DNA of 64,000 bases from the NCBI GenBank assembly GCA_964521285.1, contig CAZFQS010000003.1, forward strand, positions 124,001 through 188,000. The letters run 5' to 3'. A model generated the notes under the pieces. The model did not search any database, was not told where the DNA came from, and worked only from the letters and a program-made list of their open reading frames with translations. The translations under genes and the position numbers were made by a program. The stretch is from G020354785 sp964521285. GTDB lineage: Bacteria; Bacteroidota; Bacteroidia; Bacteroidales; UBA10428. Of this stretch, positions 37,249 through 46,128 are shown piece by piece. The number at the start of each line of letters is the position of its first letter. The stretch's first letter is position 1.

Positions 37249-37483
37249 TTAATCAGTTCTTAATCAATAGTCTGTAAAAATTAAATTAACTATTTTCTAA
37301 CAACAACAGAAATCTCTTTATCAAATATAATGAAATTATAAATAAATCTAAAGTAGATAATTTATTATTGTTCCCGGTGAACATACAAAATTAAAAGTTA
37401 TTTTTTTTAATCATCCTGTAAAAATAAATTTTATATTTATCCGTATGTAAATAAGAATCTATAATGAGAATATTGTTTTACCT

Positions 37484-38944
37484 GTGAGAATAATTAAAAT
37501 AACAATTATACTGACACTTTTTATATATTCATCTTTTTCATGCAGAAAGGAGAATTTCGTTACTTCTGATTCAGCCAGTCTCTCTTTCTCAACAGACACA
37601 ATAACATTTGATACAATATTTACATATATTGGTTCAACAACAAAAAATTTTCGGGTATATAATCCTCATAATCAGCCTATAAATGTATCACAAATATATC
37701 TGGCAGGAGGGCAGAACTCATTCTTCAGAATTAATATTGATGGTGATAGATCCGGTAGTGTTAACAATATAGAAATACCTTCAAAAGACAGCCTCTATAT
37801 TTTTATTGAAGTGACAATTGATCCTTTTGGTGTAAATAATCCTATGATAGTTAAGGATTCCATAGTATTCATAACTAACGGAATTTACCAGGATATTAAA
37901 CTTATTGCATTCGGACAGGATATTCATTTAATTAACGGAGAAATAATTGAATCTGAAAACTGGATAGCTGACAAGCCATATCTTATTTATAATTCCATGG
38001 CAATAGATACCGGTCATATTTTAACAATAGAAGAAGGAACAATAATTTATATGCACGATCGATCAAGCCTCATTGTATGGGGGCAACTAATAATAAACGG
38101 GACAAAAGATGAGCCGGTAATTTTCCAGGGTGACAGGATTGATGAAAATTTCTACGATTCTATTGCCGGACAATGGGGAACAATTTATATAGCTCCTGTA
38201 AGTACAGGTAACGAAATAAATTATACAATTATTAAGAATTCAATAGCAGGAATTCAGATAGGTTATCCAACAGATGATAAAATCCCGTCACTTGAATTAA
38301 AGAATACTATTATTCAGAATGTTTCATTTATAGGTATTTATGCTTTCAATGCTAATATTACTGCCTATAATTGTATCATTGCTGACAGTAAAGATTATTT
38401 AGTAGCTCTTTTAAAAGGCGGTAATTATAATTTCTACCACTGTACTATAAACAATAGGGGTTTAAGATGGGAGAGCAGAACAACAGATCAATCAATAGCT
38501 ATTACAAATGAAATAGACAATCCTGAGATTGACTCCACCGGTAGAAATATCATCTATGTTAAAAGAAAAGGAGATCTGAAAGCTGCAAATTTTGCTAATT
38601 GTATAATAAATGGCAATAAGGAAAATGAATTAATATTCAGGGATAATGGTGAAAACCTCTTCAATTACAAATTCGATCATTGTATAATCAAAGAAAACCC
38701 TGATTCTGTAGAATCTGATAATCCCGAGCATTTTAACCATATAATCTTTAATGAAGATCCTAATTTTAAAAATGACTATTCACGTATGAACTACGACTTT
38801 CAACTGGATACCCTGTCGCCTGCTAAAGATGCCGGAAGCAAAGAAATAACAGATAAATATCAATTTCTGGAGTTCGATTATAACGGAATCCCCAGAAATA
38901 CAGACCAGGCCCCTGACATTGGAGCTTTTGAAAGGTTAGAGTAG
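37484..38944 (+). CDS. Lipoprotein with right-handed parallel beta-helix
   Basis: The GTG start at 37484 gives a lipoprotein signal (lipobox SSFSC near residue 20). An ATG at 37464 is out of frame and stops at once, so GTG is the best start. Residues 20-150 form an Ig-like N-terminal part. From about residue 150 the sequence has short beta-strand turns with repeated asparagine/isoleucine steps (LEEGTIIYMHDRSSLIVWG-like, NYTIIKNSIAGIQIG, LKNTIIQNVSFIGIYAFN), as in pectate lyase-type beta-helices. The end (ADYNGIPRN-like, APDIGAFERL) is common in surface beta-helix proteins. Likely a surface polysaccharide-associated protein; activity unknown. Confidence 0.75.
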   Translation: MRIIKITIILTLFIYSSFSCRKENFVTSDSASLSFSTDTITFDTIFTYIGSTTKNFRVYNPHNQPINVSQIYLAGGQNSFFRINIDGDRSGSVNNIEIPSKDSLYIFIEVTIDPFGVNNPMIVKDSIVFITNGIYQDIKLIAFGQDIHLINGEIIESENWIADKPYLIYNSMAIDTGHILTIEEGTIIYMHDRSSLIVWGQLIINGTKDEPVIFQGDRIDENFYDSIAGQWGTIYIAPVSTGNEINYTIIKNSIAGIQIGYPTDDKIPSLELKNTIIQNVSFIGIYAFNANITAYNCIIADSKDYLVALLKGGNYNFYHCTINNRGLRWESRTTDQSIAITNEIDNPEIDSTGRNIIYVKRKGDLKAANFANCIINGNKENELIFRDNGENLFNYKFDHCIIKENPDSVESDNPEHFNHIIFNEDPNFKNDYSRMNYDFQLDTLSPAKDAGSKEITDKYQFLEFDYNGIPRNTDQAPDIGAFERLE

Positions 38945-38969
38945 TAAATATTTTTAAATAAACTGCTAA

Positions 38970-40037
38970 ATGTCTCTAATCAGAAATATCTCAGTTTTTG
39001 TGATATTAACCTCGGCACTTACAAGTTCATGCTTCAATAAAACAACATCGGGAAAGTGTCTAAATAATGCTGATAAAAGGGGTGAGTTAAGAATTATGTT
39101 TTATAATGTTGAAAACCTGTTTGATATTTATGATGATAGCCTGAAGCAGGATGATGATTTTCTGCCCGAAGGTTATAAACACTGGAATTCCAGGCGGTTT
39201 ACCGATAAGTTAAATAAATTATATAAGGTCATAATAGCCGTGGGCGGCTGGGAACCACCGGAAATAATCGGATTATGTGAGATAGAAAACATTTATATTC
39301 TTAAGAAACTTATCAATGATACGCCATTATCCAAATTTGAATACGGAATAGTACACCGGGATTCACCGGATATAAGAGGCATAGACGTTGCATTATTGTT
39401 CCGTAAGGATAAAATCAGTCTTCTTCAACAGGATTTTTATAATATAATCTTTCCCTGGGATACTCTGAAAAAGACAAGAGATATCCTGTATTTTAAAGGA
39501 CTGGCTCTTAGAAAAGATACTTTGCATGTTTTTGTAAACCACTGGCCTTCAAGACATGGGGGGCAACTTGAAACCGAAGCTTACAGAGTCTATGTATCAT
39601 CTGTATTAAAGGAAAAGGTTGATTCGATCTTCAACACAGATAATAAACCAAAAATAATTATTACGGGTGATTTTAACGATGAACCTGAAAATAGAAGTAT
39701 TGCCGAAACTCTCTCGGCCGGGTTTAATATAGATTCCGTTGAACCTGACAAGTTGTACAACCTTTCTTATAATTTACAGGACAATAAAAAATCAGGGACC
39801 TACAAATATAAATTTAACTGGGAAATCTACGATCAGTTTATAGTCTCCGGCCCGTTAATTAGTACTTCGGAATTAAAAACCTCACTGACAGATATTCACA
39901 TCTTTAGAGCTGATTTTCTCTTTGAAGACGATGATATATATTCGGGAATCAGGCCATACAGAACATATCGCGGTTACACCTATACAGGCGGATTCAGCGA
40001 TCACCTGCCTGTTTATCTGGATTTAAATAAGAAGTGA
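38970..40037 (+). CDS. Endonuclease/exonuclease/phosphatase-family lipoprotein
   Basis: The lipobox TSSC near residue 21 suggests an envelope location. The EEP fold landmarks follow in order: IMFYNVENLFD near residue 43, IIGLCEIEN near residue 93, VNHWPSR near residue 190, TGDFNDEP near residue 230 and FSDHLPVYLDL at the end. These supply the metal-binding glutamate, the catalytic histidines and the aspartate/asparagine pair. The family ranges from DNA nucleases to phosphodiesterases. Secretion points to an extracellular nucleic acid or phosphate ester. The preceding beta-helix lipoprotein gene is 25 bases upstream. Confidence 0.85.
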   Translation: MSLIRNISVFVILTSALTSSCFNKTTSGKCLNNADKRGELRIMFYNVENLFDIYDDSLKQDDDFLPEGYKHWNSRRFTDKLNKLYKVIIAVGGWEPPEIIGLCEIENIYILKKLINDTPLSKFEYGIVHRDSPDIRGIDVALLFRKDKISLLQQDFYNIIFPWDTLKKTRDILYFKGLALRKDTLHVFVNHWPSRHGGQLETEAYRVYVSSVLKEKVDSIFNTDNKPKIIITGDFNDEPENRSIAETLSAGFNIDSVEPDKLYNLSYNLQDNKKSGTYKYKFNWEIYDQFIVSGPLISTSELKTSLTDIHIFRADFLFEDDDIYSGIRPYRTYRGYTYTGGFSDHLPVYLDLNKK

Positions 40038-40043
40038 CAAGTA

Positions 40044-41489
40044 TTATTTGGCCGGCTTTAATCCTATCTCTTTTGCTTTTTTAATCATATACTGATAAGC
40101 CTCGTCATAGTTATTCTTAATTTCCCCGTCTAATATGGCATCCTTAATAGCATTTTTTATAATACCAACCTCTTTACATGGTTGTATATTAAAAATGTGC
40201 ATTATTAATTCTCCCGAAATTGGAGGCTGGAATTTTCTGATTGCATCCTTTTCTTCAATCTCCTTAAGTTTTTTACGCACAAGCCTGAAATTCTTCAGAT
40301 ACATCTGAACCCTTTCGCCAATTTTTGAAGTTATATCGGCCTCACATAATGTCATAAGATCGTCAATATCATCCCCTGCATCGTATAATAACCGTCTTAC
40401 AGCCGAATCAGTTACTTCTTCAAGAGCCAGAGCAATAGGGCGATGATGGAGATTTACCAGTTTCTGAACATATTTCATCTGCCATCCGGTTGGTAATTTA
40501 AATTTCCGAAATATATCAGAAATCATCTTTTCTCCGACAAATTCATGACTATGAAAGGTCCATCCCTGATCAGGACTATACCTTTTTGTCAAAGGTTTCC
40601 CAATATCGTGCAAAAGTGCTGACCAGCGTAACCATAAATTATCTGTCTTTTTTGAAATATTATCCAGTACTTTTATTGAATGCCGGAATATATCTTTATA
40701 GGTTTTGCCATCTTTAATTTCAACTCCCTTCATTTGGTCAAGCTCAGGAAATATCAGGGCCAGAACACCTGTCTTCTCCAGTAATACAAAAGCCTTATAT
40801 GGATTCGGTGAGAAAATGATTTTATTGAGTTCATCTGTAATCCTTTCCTGTGATATTATACTAATTCTTGATCTGTTTTTATTAATTGCTGCCAGAGAAT
40901 TCTTCTCAATATTAAAATTTAACTGCGATGCAAGTCTTATAGCCCTTAATATTCTCAAAGGATCGTCAGAATAGGTTTTATCAGGATCAAGAGGTGTGCG
41001 TATTATTTTATTATTTAAGTCAGATAAGCCCCCGAAAGGATCAACCAGCAAGCCATAAGTATCCTTATTCAAGGATAAGGCCAGAGCATTAATGGTAAAA
41101 TCCCTTCTCCTCTGATCATCTTCAAGGGTACCGTCTTCTACAGCAGGCTTACGTGAGTTTTTTCTATATGATTCTTTGCGGGCACCAACAAACTCTATTT
41201 CATAATCATTATATTTTAGCATAGCAGTACCAAAATTCTTAAATATACTAATCCTGGTTCTTTTCCCGATTATAGCGGCGACTTCCTTTGCCAGCTCAAT
41301 ACCACTTCCCAAAACAACTATATCTATATCCTTAGAATCCCTTTCAAGTAAACAATCACGCACATAACCTCCGATTACAAAACATTCCTTCCCGTTCTTT
41401 GTTATTATCTCGGATATAATCCTGAAAATTGGATTATACAGACATATGTTCATATCTAGATATGTCATTTTGTTCATTTTCTCTGACAA
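40044..41489 (-). CDS. CCA-adding tRNA nucleotidyltransferase with HD domain
   Basis: The N-terminal nucleotidyltransferase head has VIGGYVRDCLLERDSKDIDIVVLG, the metal-binding DxD. It is followed by the neck motif RRDFTINALALSLN and LRILRAIRLASQLNF. A C-terminal HD domain contains LLHDIGKP near residue 290, with phosphohydrolase activity. This is the class II CCA enzyme layout, close to E. coli Cca and the poly(A) polymerase family. It matures tRNA ends by adding CCA, which the tRNA-Val gene here does not encode. The 481-residue length is normal for Bacteroidota. Confidence 0.9.
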   Translation of the reverse strand: MSEKMNKMTYLDMNICLYNPIFRIISEIITKNGKECFVIGGYVRDCLLERDSKDIDIVVLGSGIELAKEVAAIIGKRTRISIFKNFGTAMLKYNDYEIEFVGARKESYRKNSRKPAVEDGTLEDDQRRRDFTINALALSLNKDTYGLLVDPFGGLSDLNNKIIRTPLDPDKTYSDDPLRILRAIRLASQLNFNIEKNSLAAINKNRSRISIISQERITDELNKIIFSPNPYKAFVLLEKTGVLALIFPELDQMKGVEIKDGKTYKDIFRHSIKVLDNISKKTDNLWLRWSALLHDIGKPLTKRYSPDQGWTFHSHEFVGEKMISDIFRKFKLPTGWQMKYVQKLVNLHHRPIALALEEVTDSAVRRLLYDAGDDIDDLMTLCEADITSKIGERVQMYLKNFRLVRKKLKEIEEKDAIRKFQPPISGELIMHIFNIQPCKEVGIIKNAIKDAILDGEIKNNYDEAYQYMIKKAKEIGLKPAK

Positions 41490-41544
41490 AATTACAATTA
41501 TTTAACTTTTTATTATACCTTATGCAGATATATAAATATGGCAT

Positions 41545-41552
41545 TATGTTTG
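41545..41552 (+). promoter_or_regulatory. Possible -7 promoter box for thioredoxin
   Basis: TATGTTTG matches TAnnTTTG 52 bases before the thioredoxin ATG, in the divergent region from the CCA enzyme gene. No clear TTG lies at -33, so it is tentative. Confidence 0.35.
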
Positions 41553-41603
41553 ACACAAAGATTAAAATTAATTATTTACTTAATTTAACTAAACTTGTAA
41601 AAA

Positions 41604-41960
41604 ATGATTGAACACTTAACAAATGAAACATTTAAGGATAAAGTTTTCAATTTTGATGAAAACAAAAAATGGAAATTTGAAGGAAATAAGCCATGTTTGA
41701 TAGACTTTTATGCTGACTGGTGCGCTCCATGCAAAATGGTAGCCCCTATTCTGGAAGAACTGGCTGAGGAATATAACGAAAAAATTAATATTTACAAGGT
41801 TGATACAGAAAAGGAAAGACAAATAGCAGGTATGTTTGGAATACAAAGCATCCCATCTTTATTATTTGTACCTCTGGAAGGCCAGCCACAAATGGCAATG
41901 GGTGCTTTACCAAAAGAAACATTCAAAAAGGCGTTTAAGGACGTGTTAAAGGTTGAATAG
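41604..41960 (+). CDS. Thioredoxin
   Basis: The 118-residue cytoplasmic protein has the active site WCAPCK in FYADWCAPCKMVAP near residue 37, and the cis-proline in SIPSLLFVP. Its only oddity is a slightly longer first helix region (NFDENKKWKFEGNKPCL), which introduces an extra cysteine before the active site. The usual role is reduction of protein disulfides with thioredoxin reductase. It is a single gene, divergent from the CCA enzyme. Confidence 0.9.
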   Translation: MIEHLTNETFKDKVFNFDENKKWKFEGNKPCLIDFYADWCAPCKMVAPILEELAEEYNEKINIYKVDTEKERQIAGMFGIQSIPSLLFVPLEGQPQMAMGALPKETFKKAFKDVLKVE

Positions 41961-41972
41961 GAATCTACTCTC

Positions 41973-42020
41973 TCTATTGTTCTATTGTTCTATTGCTATA
42001 TTACTGAATTGCTAAATTGC
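41973..42020. repeat. TATTGTTC-type tandem repeat tract
   Basis: The tract is built of TATTGTTC and TATTGCTA-type 8-mers and shares TGTTCTATTGCTATAT with the tract at 16826-16881. It lies directly after the thioredoxin stop. No protein or RNA function is visible. Confidence 0.55.
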
Positions 42021-42122
42021 ACACTGAATAAATAATCAAATAAATCATCAAGTATACATTGAACCTTTTTATTTTTTTACAAGAAATTTCATAATAATAT
42101 ACTAAAAGGGAAAAATCTGTTG

Positions 42123-42130
42123 TAAATTTG
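42123..42130 (+). promoter_or_regulatory. Promoter -7 box for the thiamine operon
   Basis: TAAATTTG is an exact TAnnTTTG box ending nine bases before the first paired base of the TPP aptamer, so transcription would start right at the riboswitch. A convincing -33 TTG is not visible. Confidence 0.55.
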
Positions 42131-42138
42131 TATTATTA

Positions 42139-42218
42139 AATCTCAGGGGTGCCTTAATATAACGGGCTGAGATCATACCCTTTGTACCTGATCCGGATAA
42201 TGCCGGCGAAGGAAGATT
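42139..42218 (+). promoter_or_regulatory. TPP riboswitch (THI element)
   Basis: All conserved segments are here in order: CTCAGGGGTGCC, then CTGAGATCATACCC, ACCTGATCCGGATAATGCC and GCGAAGGAAG. Stem P1 forms from AATCT (42139-42143) and AGATT (42214-42218). Binding of thiamine pyrophosphate should lower expression of the thiC operon downstream. The expression platform is not certain: TAAAGACAT at 42218-42226 can pair with ATGTCTTTA at 42349-42357, close to the end of the leader. Confidence 0.95.
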
Positions 42219-42246
42219 AAAGACATCCCTTTCAAAACAGGAAATT

Positions 42247-42339
42247 ATGAAAGTCTATGTAAATGAACAGAAGCATTCTGTCAGCGACATATGCAAAATC
42301 AATATACTGCTTGATAATATTAATTATAAGAGCCATTAA
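42247..42339 (+). pseudogene. Short frame resembling the N-terminus of ThiS
   Basis: A 30-codon frame beginning MKVYVNEQKHSV matches the first strand of ThiS, the sulfur-carrier for thiazole synthesis, and continues with a plausible helix. It stops without the essential C-terminal GG that carries sulfur; a full ThiS has about 65 residues. It lies between the TPP riboswitch and thiC, where thiS is found in related operons. I read it as a decayed thiS, or possibly a leader peptide. No thiG or thiH gene is in the operon. Confidence 0.5.
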
Positions 42340-42386
42340 GGGAGCTTAATGTCTTTATTTGTGTAAATAACTATTAATATAAAAAA

Positions 42387-44189
42387 ATGAAGAACCATCT
42401 GAAAATAAATTCCTTTATTACAAAGGGTCCTATTCCAGGGTCAAAAAAGATATATGTGAGAGGAAAAATTCATGATATCAAAGTTGCTATGAGACAAATT
42501 GACTTGTCCCCTACAATATGTAAAGATGGCGCGATAGAAAATAATCAACCTGTGCTGGTATATGATACTTCTGGTCCGTATACTGACCAGACTGCCACAA
42601 TTGATGTTAACAAGGGATTGCCTGAATTACGAAAACAATGGATACTCAAAAGGGAAGATGTGGAAGAGCAAAAAACAATGAATTCTCAGTTTAGCAGAGA
42701 AAGATTAAATAATAAAAATCTTGATAATGTTCGTTTCCCATATATAAAGGAAAGACCGTTAAAAGCAAAGAATAATAAACATGTAACACAGCTATATTAT
42801 GCAAGGAAAGGAATAATTACGCCGGAGATGGAATATGTTACTATCAGGGAAAACCAGTTGATTAATGAATATTATACAAAATCCGGCTCCGCCAGCAAAA
42901 TAAGTACCTATATAACTCCTGAATTTGTAAGACAGGAAATTGCAGCCGGGCGGGCCATTATACCTGCAAATATCAACCATCCCGAAAGTGAACCGATGAT
43001 TATAGGTCGCAGGTTTCTGGTTAAAATTAACGCAAACATAGGGAATTCACCTACTACATCCAGCATTCCCGAAGAAGTGGAAAAAGCAGTATGGGCTGTC
43101 AGGTGGGGAGCCGATACAATAATGGATCTTTCCACCGGTGAAAATATACATGAAATTCGTGAGTGGATATTAAGAAATTCACCTGTGCCGGTAGGTACAG
43201 TGCCTCTTTACCAGGCCCTGGAAAAAGTAAACGGGAAGGTTGAAGACTTGAGCTGGGAAGTATATAAGGATACCCTTATAGAGCAAGCAGAGCAGGGAGT
43301 TGATTTTTTTACAATTCATGCCGGCCTGTTATGGAAACACATTCCATTAACCGTTAAAAGAACCACGGGCATAGTATCAAGAGGAGGGTCAATAATGGCT
43401 AAATGGTGTCTTATACATCATAAGGAGAGTTTCCTGTACACTCATTTTGATGAAATTTCTGATATACTTGCAGCTTATGACGTGGGAGTATCACTGGGAG
43501 ATGGCTTAAGGCCGGGTTCAATAGCTGATGCGAATGATAAAGCACAGTTTGCTGAACTAAATATCCTGGGTGAATTAACAAAAGTCGCCTGGGATAAAAA
43601 TGTGCAGGTAATGATTGAGGGGCCCGGGCATATACCTATGGATAAAATAAAAGAAAATATGGATCTGGAAATGTCAGCTTGCATGGAAGCACCCTTCTAT
43701 ACACTTGGCCCTTTAACAACCGACATCGCTCCCGGCTATGATCATATTACCTCTGCGATAGGTGGTGCAATGATAGCGTGGCACGGAGCTGCAATATTAT
43801 GTTATGTTACACCTAAGGAACACCTGGGATTACCTAATAAAGAAGATGTTAAAACAGGAGTTATTACATACAAACTTGCAGCTCATGCAGCTGACCTTGC
43901 CAAAGGTCACCCTGGTGCAAAAATAAGAGACGATGCCATGAGCAAAGCAAGGTTTGAATTCAGATGGAAGGATCAATTCCATCTTGCCCTTGACCCCGAA
44001 TGTGCACTCAAATTCCATGATGAAACGCTTCCCGATGAAGGAAGTAAATTCTCACATTTTTGCTCAATGTGCGGAGAACATTACTGCGCGATGAAAACAA
44101 CGCAATATGTTAAAGAGTACTCTGAAAAACTAAAAGAAAAGTCAGAAGAATTTAAACAGGCAGGAGGGGAAATTTATATTAAATCATAA
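42387..44189 (+). CDS. thiC: Phosphomethylpyrimidine synthase
   Basis: ThiC is the radical SAM enzyme that turns aminoimidazole ribotide into the pyrimidine of thiamine. The 600-residue protein includes QLYYARKGIITPEMEY, ARP-type GRRFLVKINANIGNS, GADTIMDLSTG, EGPGHIPMDK, and the C-terminal cluster-binding CSMCGEHYCAM (CxxCxxxxC) near residue 570. ATG 42387 gives a family-length N-terminus. It is the first full gene after the TPP riboswitch, 5 bases upstream of thiE. Confidence 0.97.
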   Translation: MKNHLKINSFITKGPIPGSKKIYVRGKIHDIKVAMRQIDLSPTICKDGAIENNQPVLVYDTSGPYTDQTATIDVNKGLPELRKQWILKREDVEEQKTMNSQFSRERLNNKNLDNVRFPYIKERPLKAKNNKHVTQLYYARKGIITPEMEYVTIRENQLINEYYTKSGSASKISTYITPEFVRQEIAAGRAIIPANINHPESEPMIIGRRFLVKINANIGNSPTTSSIPEEVEKAVWAVRWGADTIMDLSTGENIHEIREWILRNSPVPVGTVPLYQALEKVNGKVEDLSWEVYKDTLIEQAEQGVDFFTIHAGLLWKHIPLTVKRTTGIVSRGGSIMAKWCLIHHKESFLYTHFDEISDILAAYDVGVSLGDGLRPGSIADANDKAQFAELNILGELTKVAWDKNVQVMIEGPGHIPMDKIKENMDLEMSACMEAPFYTLGPLTTDIAPGYDHITSAIGGAMIAWHGAAILCYVTPKEHLGLPNKEDVKTGVITYKLAAHAADLAKGHPGAKIRDDAMSKARFEFRWKDQFHLALDPECALKFHDETLPDEGSKFSHFCSMCGEHYCAMKTTQYVKEYSEKLKEKSEEFKQAGGEIYIKS

Positions 44190-44194
44190 TTTAT

Positions 44195-44821
44195 ATGCAA
44201 CTCGTAATAATTTCAAATCCACAAAATTTTGCCGGCGAGCAGGAATTATTGACGGAGCTTTTTGATGCCGGACTTAAATATCTGCATATACGTAAACCAG
44301 GATATTCCGTTAAAGAGATTAAAAAATATATTGAATTAATACCCGTAAAATACCATAAATACCTGATCATACACAAGTACATTGAATTATACGCAGACTA
44401 TAAAGTGAAAGGAATACACTTTAATCCTGACCACAAACACCTGATTAACGAATTTGAAGAAGTAAATATACAAAAGAGCACGTCAACACATAGTTTTAAC
44501 GAAATATTGAACTTAGAGGGATTTAATTATGTCTTTCTTAGCCCTGTATTTGACAGCATTTCAAAACACGGTTACAGAAGTATGTTCAACCCGGAAGAAA
44601 TAATTGAATTCCTTAAAAATAATGATCTGAATACGAAAGTCATTGCTCTCGGGGGAATATCAGCAGAAAATATCGAAACTGCCTTATCGATGGGATTTGA
44701 CGGAGCAGCTGTAATGGGAGCCCTGTGGAATAATTATTTTGATAAGAAAAATATAGACAAAACCGTAAAATATTTTATTGAATTAAATAGAAAATGTCAG
44801 CAATTCGTCCGCACGTATTAG
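44195..44821 (+). CDS. thiE: Thiamine phosphate synthase / TenI-like
   Basis: The 208-residue TIM-barrel protein has the family start VIISNPQNF, the pyrophosphate-binding STSTHSFNE region, FLSPVFDSISKHGY and the phosphate loop VIALGGISAENIETALSMGFDGAAVMG. ThiE joins the pyrimidine and thiazole halves. The ThiE/TenI family also includes the thiazole tautomerase TenI, and the short phosphate-binding loop does not fully settle which it is. Position in a thiC-thiE-thiD operon favours ThiE. Its last 28 bases overlap thiD. Confidence 0.85.
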   Translation: MQLVIISNPQNFAGEQELLTELFDAGLKYLHIRKPGYSVKEIKKYIELIPVKYHKYLIIHKYIELYADYKVKGIHFNPDHKHLINEFEEVNIQKSTSTHSFNEILNLEGFNYVFLSPVFDSISKHGYRSMFNPEEIIEFLKNNDLNTKVIALGGISAENIETALSMGFDGAAVMGALWNNYFDKKNIDKTVKYFIELNRKCQQFVRTY

Positions 44822-45561
44822 TAATTGCGGGGCTTGACCCAAGCAGTGGTGCAGGGTTACTGGCCGATATAAAAACCCTGGAAATGAATAAAGTCTATGG
44901 TTTTGGCGTATGTTCAGCTTTAACCCGTCAAAATGACAAGGAATTTTATGATGTTGAATGGTTAAATGTTAAAAAGATAATAGGACAGATTGAAGTTTTG
45001 GCAAAAAAGTACAGCTTTGCAGTTGTCAAGATCGGACTTATTCAAGTTAACAATACCCTTGCACGCATTATAGATTATTTGCTGGAACTTAACAAGGATG
45101 TTAAAATAATATGGGATCCCGTTCTTAAAGCATCTTCAGGTTTTGCATTTCATGATACTCTTTCATATGAATTTATTAATGAAATCACTGCAAAAACATA
45201 CTTAATAACTCCCAATATTTATGAAGCCAGGATATTAACAAATAATGCAGACCATATAAATCAGGCATTGCTCTGTATGACCAATAATATAAATACTAAA
45301 TGTTCCATACTTCTTAAGGGAGGTCATTCACCTAATAACATAAAAAATGATATCCTGTTTTCCGGAGGGAAACAGATTATTTTAAGCGGAGAAGCTATTT
45401 CTGGGTATGACAAACACGGAACAGGTTGCGTATTATCTTCTGCTGTTGCTGCAGGACTGTCTCTTGGCAAAACTCTTGAACAATCATGCAGGGATGCAAA
45501 AGAATATACAAGAAAATTTATTCTCAGTAATAAAACTCTATTGGGATATCACCATGAATAG
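44794..45561 (+). CDS. thiD: Hydroxymethylpyrimidine/phosphomethylpyrimidine kinase
   Basis: ThiD phosphorylates hydroxymethylpyrimidine twice. Family landmarks in the 255-residue protein: IAGLDPSSGAGLLADIKTLE at the start, FGVCSALTRQND, KIGLIQ, IIWDPVLKASSG, LITPNIYEA and the anion hole DKHGTGCVLSSAVAA near residue 205. Its start overlaps the end of thiE by 28 bases, implying coupled translation. It ends close to the convergent queD gene, with a small frame overlapping its stop. Confidence 0.93.
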   Translation: MSAIRPHVLVIAGLDPSSGAGLLADIKTLEMNKVYGFGVCSALTRQNDKEFYDVEWLNVKKIIGQIEVLAKKYSFAVVKIGLIQVNNTLARIIDYLLELNKDVKIIWDPVLKASSGFAFHDTLSYEFINEITAKTYLITPNIYEARILTNNADHINQALLCMTNNINTKCSILLKGGHSPNNIKNDILFSGGKQIILSGEAISGYDKHGTGCVLSSAVAAGLSLGKTLEQSCRDAKEYTRKFILSNKTLLGYHHE

Positions 45562-45688
45562 CAAGATAATAGAGAGGTTTCAGTCTATCATGGGGATTGA
45601 TGAAGCAATAAGCGGAAAATTATTTGTTATAAATCTGCTTACAAATTCACTTGTAACATTGCAAATAAATAAGGCTGGTAATAACTAA
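45554..45688 (+). CDS. Possible 44-residue frame after thiD
   Basis: A short frame begins at an ATG overlapping the last 8 bases of thiD and ends in an overlap with the queD stop. The peptide (MNSKIIERFQSIMGIDEAIS at its start) has a plausible helix and strand but no family I know. The classic overlap would couple it to thiD, yet it may be a chance frame. Confidence 0.25.
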   Translation: MNSKIIERFQSIMGIDEAISGKLFVINLLTNSLVTLQINKAGNN

Positions 45689-46128
45689 TCCAAAGGATAA
45701 ACCCTGGCAGATGAAGTGCATGATTCCTTTACTTCAACAGATTCAACTATTATCCTTGAATTATTAAAAAAAGATATTGCTTTTTCAAGAATTATTTGTG
45801 CCAGATGTTCGGACGTAGGATTAAGTTTTGTAGAAAATACCTTTTGTGAATGTTCTTTAAGAGAAGACAACATAGGATCTTTTTCCCATAATATGGAAGT
45901 ATGGTCAAGATTTTCGTTTATCCACTCCCTCAGAACCTTTATTTCGTTAAAATCCACTAACATATTTCTTTCATCAAGCTCGTATCCTTCGATGTAAACG
46001 ACAACAACCCAGCAATGGCCATGAAAATTGGAGCATTTTCCGGAATAATTATTAATTATCCGGTGTGCAGCCTCAAATTTAAATTCCTTACTTAAAATAT
46101 ACTTTATTTTCCCCTTTTTGCCCCCCAT
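45685..46128 (-). CDS. queD: 6-carboxytetrahydropterin synthase
   Basis: QueD converts dihydroneopterin triphosphate to 6-carboxytetrahydropterin, the second step to preQ1. Zinc ligands are in FEAAHRI and FHGHCW near residues 19-40, and the catalytic cysteine is in GKCSNFHGH. SEHLAQIILE and VEVKESCTSSA are conserved in the PTPS/QueD fold. At 147 residues it is normal. It is last in the minus-strand operon queF-queC-queE-queD and overlaps the 3' end of queE by 25 bases. Confidence 0.93.
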   Translation of the reverse strand: MGGKKGKIKYILSKEFKFEAAHRIINNYSGKCSNFHGHCWVVVVYIEGYELDERNMLVDFNEIKVLREWINENLDHTSILWEKDPMLSSLKEHSQKVFSTKLNPTSEHLAQIILEKAISFFNNSRIIVESVEVKESCTSSARVYPLD

